Shown here: positions 55,958 to 64,000 of the stretch, one piece after another
Numbering within the stretch: the first letter of the stretch is position 1
How the letters are laid out: each line of letters begins with the position of its first letter
Source of the DNA: Euphorbia lathyris
Taxonomy: Eukaryota; Streptophyta; Magnoliopsida; Malpighiales; Euphorbiaceae
DNA: 64,000 nucleotides
Reading direction: 5' to 3'
Assembly: GCF_963576675.1 (NCBI RefSeq)
Contig: NC_088913.1
Location: forward strand, 91,325,001-91,389,000
Notes under the pieces: generated by a model
What the model was told of the DNA's origin: nothing
Database searches by the model: none
Seen by the model: the letters and a program-made list of their open reading frames with translations, nothing else
Program-made: the position numbers and the translations under genes

Positions 55958-58900
55958 CAGGGGTAATCAAGAATGGAGAAAACCATGGTCCTCAAGGTTC
56001 CCCAGATTCCAATAGGGGACGTGGGTTGTCCGGCGCTGAGAAGTATCAAATTCCACCCTTGAGCGACGATGTTGTCTTGCAGAAGGCCGCTAGTTCAGCA
56101 GGCCGAGAAAATAGTGGTAAGTCACCTGTTTCTCAATATTTTGGAAACACTAATCCTACCTCCCACACAGCTTCGTATCATGAGGAGGCAGGAGGCCACC
56201 ATATCACTGGGGACATGGGGGGCAACTATAGAGGCAATGGAAGGAACACTAGATTTCTTCATATGCCTTACGGTCACCATCAGAATGGCATACCTCAACA
56301 AGTTCCAGCATTCAATATGGAGGCTGTGAGAGAAGTTGTCCAAGAGCTGTATGGGCCTGGCCTTCGTCAAGTTGGCCGCCCTAAGTTCCATAAGCCTTAC
56401 CCTCATGCGATTGACATGGAGAATCCTTACCCAAGGGGATACAGAGTACCTGACTTCTCCCTATTCCCTGGGGAAGATGGCTTGTTAACTTTGGAGCACG
56501 TAGCAAGGTTCACAATCCAGTGTGGAGAACTTGCCAACTACCCTAACTTCAACCATCTCAAGTTGAGGCTCTTCCCAAATTCTCTGACGGGACCAGCCTT
56601 CACTTGGTATGCTACTCTCCCTAGAGACTCCATCCATGGTTGGCAAGATATAGAGAGGCAATTTCACACTTAATTCTTCAGAGCAGAGCCAGAAGTGTGT
56701 GCTGCAGAACTTTCTAGGCTTACTCAGAAGGGAGGTGAAAGAGCAGACCAGTTCATTGCTCGTTTCAAAAAGATGAGGAACAGATGCAATGTCTATCTCC
56801 TAGAGGTGGAATACGTAAAGATGGCCCAGAGGGGACTTGACATCGAGCTGAGGAAGAAGTTCCAAGGAATGGAGTTTAGAGACTTTTATGAGTTAGCTGC
56901 CAAGGTGACAGAGTATGAAGATCTGTTGAGGGAAGAGAGTCCCAGAAAGAAGAGTGCCATGGGAACTTATTGCCAGGAAATATACCATGAGGTTGCAGTG
57001 GCAGATCTTAAAAGTACAGGGACTCATGTTTGCCCTTTACTCCACTCCACCGGAGGATATGATGCAGCAAAGAAATCTTTCAATGATAAACCTCCGCAAT
57101 TCAGCTTTGATGTGTCTAAGAGTGATGCTCTGTATGACTTTCTCTTAAAGGAGAAGTTTATTACTTTTCCTACAGGTCATAAATTGCCAACAAAAGAGGA
57201 AATCAAAGGGAAGACATATTGCAAGTATCATGATTCCTGGAATCATGCAACCAACAATTGTTGGGGCTTCAAGAATGCAGTTCAGGAAAGAATCAACAAG
57301 GGAATTCTTAAGTTCCCAGAGAAGAAAGAAGCAATGTTGGTTGATGAAGATCCTTTTCCACCGGTGGTGACTATGAACATGGTGGCAGTAGATATGGGAG
57401 ATGTCCTCAATAGGAAGAAAGAAGACCTTCGTTTGAGACTTGCAGAGTCCAAGAAGGAGAAAGGCAGAAGTTACCATACTTGGATCCCTAAGGAGTATCT
57501 CAGAGGTCCTGATGAACTTCAGGCTAACATCAAGGAGCAAGGGGGGCAGAAGTCAAAAATTCGAGTAGAAGTGAAAAGCATTAGAGGGAATCATTATGAA
57601 AGAAGAGTTCAGACCGAGAGGGATCAAAAGCCTCTAAGAAGTCAATTTCACCAAGAGAAGTATTCCCCCAACCAGAGGAGACCTCGTTTTGTGGTGCCTC
57701 AAGCAGAAACTTCTGGTAAGTGGCGCGTGGTACGCCATAAAAAGTTCCCTCAACCTCTTACAAGAACACAGAAGAGAAGGATGCAACGTAAGAGGGCAGC
57801 TGTTGAAAGACACCATGATGAGAAAGATGAAGTAAGGGAACTGGTGGAAAAGAAGAAGTGCAAGCTGGTGATCCAGAGTCAATAGTTCCAGAGGAGGAGC
57901 CAGAGGAAATCATTCAAAATGTGCGAATAGGTGACATGGTGATACCTATCAGGTGTGCAATAGCATCAGTGACATTGCTAGCAGATTTCCTAGAAAATTC
58001 CAGGGATCATCATGTTGAAGGGGAGAAGAGTTCACCTATTCCTGAGAAGAGAGATTCATTCACTAGTGGGGTCACAATTCAATCGAGTGGCCCAGGAGAA
58101 CCAAAAAGAGTGGTTTTTGAGAAACCTGCAGATAGCATGACCAAACACAGCAGGCCTATTTACATCAAGGCACATCTAAATGGCAAGCCAGTATCAAAAG
58201 TGCTGATCGATAATGGCTCTGCAGTGAATATCATGCCATTTAGGATGATGAAGACGTTGGGGAAGTCAATAGAAGATCTAATTGCCACAGAGGTTATGGT
58301 GTCAGCTTTCACAGGGGAAACCACCAAAACCTTAGGAGTTCTGCCAGTAGATATTACTGTGGGAAGCAACACATCTATGGCAGCATTCTTCGTTGTTGAT
58401 TCAACAGCAAGCTATCAAATCTTGCTAGGGAGAGACTGGATTCATGCCAATTGGTGTGTGCCGTCCTCACTCCATCAATTCTTGCATTTTTGGAAAGGAA
58501 ATGAAGTAGAAGTTGTCTGGGCAGATGGGAAACCATTTACAACTCAAGCTGATTCCGTGGAGGCAAGGTACTATGATGGAGCCGTGGGTCCAATAGAGTT
58601 CGGAGGTGGAAGCAAGAGAGAAGGACCCAAAAGTATCACCTGGAAGAAGCAATGTCAGAACAAAGGGAAAGCTATCCTCCAACCATCAGCCATCATTCCA
58701 TCCAAAGCTTGGGGAGCGTTGGGAGAACCGATCATCGAAGAAATCGATGATTAGTAGGCATAATGAGAAAGAAATGTCAGTAGCTGCCGCTGCCATACAA
58801 AAAGCCCAAGTGCAGCAGGTGTTGGAGGAATTACAGAAGGAAGAATGTCTGGAGGCTCTGGGTGCTGAAGTAATCTATGAAGAAGAGCCTCTGGAAGAAG

Positions 58901-61900
58901 AAAGCGAAAACGTCATCCAAATAGATGAATTGAAACCAGCTCCTTCACCACTAGAGGATGACAGATCATTGGCCAGAGATCTATTGGAGGAAGTGAACTT
59001 GGGAACTTCGGAGCACCCGAGATGTACATACGTCAGTAGTCTTTTGGATCAACACATCAAAGAAAGACTCATTGCATTATTGCAAGAGTACAAAGATTGC
59101 TTTGCATGGGAGTATCATGACATGCCTAGACTTAGTAGAAAGTTGGTGGAGCATCGTCTGCCAATGAAGCCAGAATTCAAACCTTATAAACAACCTCCCA
59201 GAAGAATGTCCAAAGAGGTAGAATTGAAGGTGAAAGAAGAAGTTGAAAAGTTACTGAAAGCTGGATTCATAAGACCCATCAGGTATACTCAATGGTTATC
59301 TAACGTTGTACCGGTGGTAAAGAAGAATTGAAAGCTACGAGTTTGTGTGGACTTCAGAGACCTCAATACAGCAACTCCGAAGGATGTGTATGTGATGCCC
59401 ATGGCAGACATGTTGGTGGATGCAGTAGCTAACAATGAACTTTTATCTTTTTTAGATTGTGTGGCAGGATATAATCAAATCGCCATTGCTGAAGAAGATA
59501 CTTCAAAGACCGCCTTTCAATGTCCAGGTGCGATTGGGAAATTTGAGTGGCTGGTCATGCCTTTTGGCTTGAAGAATGCAGGTGCTACCTACCAAAGAGC
59601 AATGAATGCCATTTTCCATGATATGATTGGAAAAAATCTCGAGGTTTACATTGATGACATTGTCATAAAGTCCAAAAAAGAAATGGAGCACATAGATCAC
59701 TTGAGATGTTGTTTTCAAAGGATGAGGGAGCATCAACTAAAACTTAATCCCCTCAAGTGTGCTTTTGGGGTGAAAGCTGGAAACTTCCTTGGGTTCCTGG
59801 TGCACCAAAGAGGCGTGGAGATAGATCAGAACAAAGCCAAGGCAATCATGGAGTCCAAATCCCCTCAAACAAAAAAGGAGCTTCAGCGATTCTTAGGGCA
59901 AGTGAATTATCTCAGGAGGTTCATCTCCAACTTGGCTGGAAAGTCTAAGACATTTTCTGATTTGTTGCGGTTAAAGAATGAAGATGAATTTAAATGGGAG
60001 GAACACCATCAACAAGCCTTCCAGAGTATCAAAGAGTATCTATGCCAACCTCTTGTACTTATGCCTCCAAGGCCAGGTGTACCTCTGAAACTTTATCTAT
60101 CTCCCGCTCATGATTCCATTGGATGCTTGTTAGCACAAAACAATTCCAAAGGATATGAGTAGGCAATATATTATCTGAGTAGATTCTTGAATACAACTGA
60201 GGTAAAATATTCACCAATCGAGAAACTCTGCCTTACATTGTATTTTGCTTGTACCAAATTGCGGCATTATATGATTGGGGCAAGGGTGTTGGTGGTATCT
60301 CAGACTGACTTGATCAAGTACATGTTGAATAAGTCGCTCATAACTGGGAGGATTGGAAAGTGGTCGCTGGCTTTGGTAGAGTTTACTCTGGTGTACTATC
60401 CTCAAAAATCAGTGAAGGGGCAAGCACTTGCAGATTTCCTTACAGATCACCCTTGTCTTGATGTGAAGGATGAAATAGATCAAGATCTACCAATCTTCAG
60501 TGTTGAAAAATCCCGCTGGATTTTGAAATTTGATGGATCTAGCACCGAGACATCTGTAGAAGCAGGAGTAGTCATTATATCCCCCATGGGAACCAAAACA
60601 ACAATGTCTTTCAACCTGGATTTCAAATGTACGAACAATCAGGCTGAATATGAAGCTGCGGTCATTGGCCTAGAGATCTTGAGGGAGTTAGGAGCAGATG
60701 AAGTCTTGATCCAAGGGGATTCCCAACTCGTGTTGAGGCAACTATCAGGAGAATATAAATGCACTAGTCTCAGCTTGGCTCCATATTATACAGCCGCTGT
60801 TCAACTACTGCAGGAATTCAATGACTTCTCCTTTCTTCATGTTCCAATAGAGATGAACTGGGAGGCTAATGAGCTAGCTCAAATAGCCTCTGGTTTGAAA
60901 ATGTCAGAAGAACTCACCCATAAGTTGATAATGATCAAGAAGCTCAGACATCCTTCCATCATGGAGAGGGGAATTCAAGTGGAGACTTTCAATACAGATG
61001 TCAATCTAGCTAATGACTGGAGGAGTCCCATCAAGGAGTATCTGTCAAACCCGGGAAGACGAGTACCTTACTCCCTCAAAATCAGAGCATTGAACTTCTT
61101 ATTGATGGAAGGTGACTTGTACCGCAAAAATGTAGATGGACTTTTGCTGAAATGCTTAGGATTTCCAAACAGCATGGAAGTTATGAAACAAGTCCACGAA
61201 GGAGTATGTGGAGCTCATCAGGCAGGCATCAAGATGAAGTGGCTCATCAGGAGACATGGGTACTTCTGGCCATCTATGTTGAAGGATTGTATGTCTTATA
61301 CAAAAGGATGCCGCCAATGCCAAAGATATGGGCAAATTCAAAGAGTTCCTGCAGATGAGATGTACGCAGTCGTCAAGCCATGGCCCTTCAGAGGATGGGC
61401 AATTGATTTGATAGGGAAAATTTATCCTGCATCATCAAAAGGGCACAGCTTTATGATCGTGGCAACAGACTACTTCAAAAAATGGGTGGAAGCCTTACCA
61501 ATGAAGAAAGTGGACCAGAGAGATGTTGTGAAGTTCATCAAGGAGAACATCATTCACATGTACGGGATCCCTCAGTCAATTACCACAAACCAAGGAACCA
61601 TGTTCACCGGAGATGACATGAAGGACTTCATAGAAGATTATGGAATCAAGTTGTTGCACTCTACTCCTTATTATCCACAAGCTAATGGTCAAGCTGAGGC
61701 CTCCAACAAAGTTCTCATCGACATCCTTGAAAAGATGATCGAAGATAACCCTAGGGAATGGCACATCTTACTTTCAGAAACTTTATGGGCATACAGAACA
61801 TTAAAAAGGAGTGCCACAGGCGTCAGTCCTTTCTCATTAACATATGGACATGATGCCGTGCTTCCTATGGAGGTAGTAGTGCCGTCCCTCAGAGTAGCCA

Positions 61901-62286
61901 GACAAAATGAACTCACTCTAGCAGAATACACAGAGGCTATGATGATGGAACTTGAAGAATCTGATGAAGCTAGAATGCAAGCACTTGATCGAATGATCGC
62001 CCAGAAAAAGAAAGTAACCAAAGCATACAATAAGAGAGTGAAGAAAAAGACCTTTGAAGAAGGAGACATGGTTTGGAAACTCATCTTACCAGTTGGGACT
62101 AAAGATAGAGCATATGGAAAATGGTCTCCAAATTGGGAAGGACCATTCAAAGTCTTCCAAGTTCTGAAAGGAAACTCTTATTGGTTAGCCAGCCTGCAAG
62201 GGGAGCCACATAAGAGGTTCATCAATGGAAAGTACCTCAAGAAATTCTATCCCACCCTTTGGGAACTGAGGGAGCATCAGCCATAG
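55958..62286 (+). pseudogene. gag-pol: Ty3/gypsy gag-pol polyprotein with a second RNase H domain
   Basis: Gag is in frame 1 (YPRGYRVPDFSLFPGEDG, LTGPAFTWYATLPRDSIHGW, one TAA at 56671, zinc-knuckle variant CKYHDSWNHATNNC). Protease is in frame 3 (57858-58754, LIDNGSAVNIMPFRM). RT to integrase return to frame 1. They show WLVMPFGLKNAGATYQRAMN, VYIDDIVIKS, RNase H, a second RNase H (IQGDSQLVLRQLSGEYKC), and integrase (CRQCQRYG, GWAIDLIGKI, STPYYPQANGQAEASN, GPFKVFQVLKGNSYW) ending at 62286. Stops are at 59329 (TGA) and 60160 (TAG). The integrase position that should be Asp in TTDQGT is Asn (61588-61590). The 5' LTR and leader are absent. Confidence 0.9.
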
Positions 62287-62287
62287 G

Positions 62288-62765
62288 TGATAACATTAGG
62301 ATATAATCATAAGGACCAAAAGGGGTAATTACCTTAAGATATGCCACGTAGCAAAGGAAGTCGTCTGGCGGATCATCCTAGATCAGCTCTAAGAGATCCG
62401 TCGGTGAATCTCTTAGGCGAATCTCTCCATTTACCTAGATAACGGCTGGCCGCCGTCTCGGCCATAAATGATTATTAAATGAATCATTAAATAGTCTCAA
62501 ACCACCAAATTAAGAGTAACTTGTAACCGCCATTAAATGAGCATTAATGGAGGCTTTCTAGTTACCTAAGGGTTACGAATTCCTCAACTATATATAGCCT
62601 ACCTTTCCATGCTATCAAGGTACACTTCTTTTATATTCTCTAAGCTTCGTCAATATAGTTTATTCTCCCTATATTCTACTGACTTTGGCATCGGAGTGTC
62701 CCCGGCCGATCCCAACGGCGCCTCACAGGGACGTGATCCGATCAGAAGTTTCTCTTGTGTTATCA
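62288..62765 (+). repeat. 5' LTR
   Basis: TGATAACATTAGGATATAAT to TGTTATCA. It shares blocks in the same order with the LTR at 8542-9050: GTAACCGCCATTA, ATTAATGGAG, CTATATATAGCCT and TGACTTTGGCATC. The TATA box is at 62589-62596. Confidence 0.85.
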
Positions 62766-62767
62766 AT

Positions 62768-62785
62768 TGGTGCGGTGAGCGTGGA
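62768..62785 (+). other. Primer-binding-like site
   Basis: TGGTGCGGTGAGCGTGGA is identical to the site at 9053 and follows the LTR end by 2 nt. Confidence 0.6.
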
Positions 62786-62829
62786 ATCCTTGATCAAATA
62801 AAGGATTTTTTCGTTCACAGTGAAACATC

Positions 62830-64000
62830 ATGACCGATGAAGGACCAAATCCCTCCTCTGGGATTGAATCACCGATAATTACACCCTCTAGTGCTGGATA
62901 TTGAGGCACGATATGGACTTGAGATAGGGAACCGCCTACGGGCATCCATGACTATCCCTCCGCGTTGGAGTACAATATCTACGACATCTGTCTCATCCTT
63001 ACCTCCTTTAAACTTTGGTCTGGGACCGAGTGCCCATGGCTCTTCATTCCTTCAAGCTCATAATATTGATTCTATAATAACCACTACGGCACCAGGTGAC
63101 GGACGACAGGTTAACAGGGAGTTATTTCCTGGCGAGGGAAGTCGAAGGAATGATACGGTCCCTCCTGGCGGATCGGGGGTTCCAAGGTTTAGTCTCGATG
63201 GACCAAATGTACCCAGGCGTCCGCGGACAAATTCGTATCTTGGCGGATTTAAGGAGCCCATACGTAAAAAGCATAAAAAGAATAAAAATAAGCGAGCAGG
63301 ATCCCCATGCCGTGGCAGATCTCCTCCATCTACTGGTCGTAGAAGAAGTAAAAGGCCAGAAATAACATCTCATATAGGTGGACCACCGCCGCATCCATCT
63401 TCGGGAACTGTTGGACACACCTCGTCAGGAGGCCAGCAAGGAGGAAATGGTCCAACTCCACCAGGCAGAGGAGGTAGTGGAGGAGATGGGGGAGGAAGGG
63501 GAGGGAACGGACGTGGTAATGCAGGAAGACATTCGCCATCAGATCCATCGTCTGAGTCAAGTTCTTCTTCTTCTTCTTCTCCAAGTAGATCGCCACGAAG
63601 GGGTCGCCCCAGGGCGGATCCGAAGAATTTTGATGATAGGGTGAGGGCCCTAGTACTCCAAATGAACGAAGAAAATGCTAGGCATAATCCATTCGCCAAT
63701 AGGGATTCGCCTTTTGCAGCCTGGATCGAGGCAGAGGAAACCGACGGAGCTTTCAAGATTCCCAACCTTGCGATATACACAGGCAAAGATAATCCGGAGG
63801 CTCATATTCGAAAATATCGAATCTTAGCCAGACTCAATAGAGCTACTGAACCCGTGCTTTGCAAAATGTTTGTCACCACACTAGGAGGTCCAGCTTATTT
63901 GTGGTTTCAATGTTTACCTCCAGGCTCAATAAACAGCTTTGATCAATTGAGCAGGGAATTTTGTGCAAAATTTGCTGGATGCATCCCTGCAGTGGTGAAA
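62830..64000 (+). CDS. gag: Tat gag, N-terminal part (runs off the window)
   Basis: ATG 62830 starts MTDEGPNPSSGIESPIITPS, matching the Gag start at 9118. Near 62885 the frame changes by one, and from about 62889 frame 2 stays open to the window edge. The order is a Gly/Pro-rich, Arg/Ser-rich linker (PPSTGRRRSKRPE, SESSSSSSSSPSRSPRRGR), then the Gag core (MNEENARHNPFANRDSPFAA, IYTGKDNPEAHIRKYRILAR, GGPAYLWFQCLPPGSINSFD). It is closer to a functional reading than the relative at 9094, with one frameshift and no stop after it. The rest of gag-pol is outside the window. Confidence 0.8.

Larger units (their letters stand above)
62288..64000 (+). mobile_element. Fourth Tat-lineage element, truncated by the window edge
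   Basis: It has a 5' LTR, primer-like site and the N-terminal half of gag, all related to the element at 8542-18206. It starts one base after the stop codon of the upstream polyprotein. Its 3' part and target-site duplication lie outside the window. Confidence 0.85.

Overview
This window looks like nuclear DNA of a flowering plant, probably from a transposon-rich, perhaps pericentromeric, region. The evidence is a stack of Ty3/gypsy and Ty1/copia retrotransposons, MITEs with clean target-site duplications, a CACTA-type hairpin, a plant L1-like LINE fragment, a plant-mobile-domain gene with AT-rich introns, and spacers of AT-rich decayed DNA. There is no bacterial operon, rRNA, tRNA or CRISPR array that I can support. 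I see no intact single-copy host gene.

Layout. 1-4.1 kb: tandemly duplicated remains of an unrecognised gene family (predicted membrane segments followed by a coiled coil, minus strand), broken by hAT-like ends. 4.2-8.1 kb: a MITE and a 5'-truncated chromovirus. 8.5-18.2 kb: a nearly complete Tat-lineage gypsy element with 5' LTR, primer site, a 1905-codon gag-pol frame with 11 stops and no frameshift, an antisense spliced gene, and a truncated 3' LTR. 18.2-21.5 kb: non-coding repeats, with an 11-fold 13-bp quasi-palindrome and a CACTA terminus. 21.5-25.2 kb: LINE fragment, LTR-like DNA, and another copy of the membrane/coiled-coil family. 25.7-32.5 kb: a 1.24-kb tandem duplication whose second copy was hit by an hAT MITE and by a copia element that keeps its target-site duplication but lacks reverse transcriptase. 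32.5-44.8 kb: AT-rich DNA with many MITEs and copia scraps.

44.9-46.7 kb: a spliced, degenerate plant-mobile-domain gene. 46.9-55.96 kb: a second Tat element with LTR, gag-pol, a 123-bp tandem array, an antisense ORF with its own TATA box, and an antisense spliced gene. 55.96-62.29 kb: a third gypsy element cut at its 5' end. 62.29-64.0 kb: the 5' LTR and gag of a fourth Tat-lineage element, related to the one at 8.5 kb and running off the window.

The elements encode the usual Gag, protease, reverse transcriptase, RNase H and integrase for copy-and-paste transposition. Most are inactivated by stops or catalytic substitutions. The most unusual content is the decayed membrane/coiled-coil family, the antisense spliced genes carried by two Tat elements, the reiterated quasi-palindromes, and the copia element lacking reverse transcriptase.
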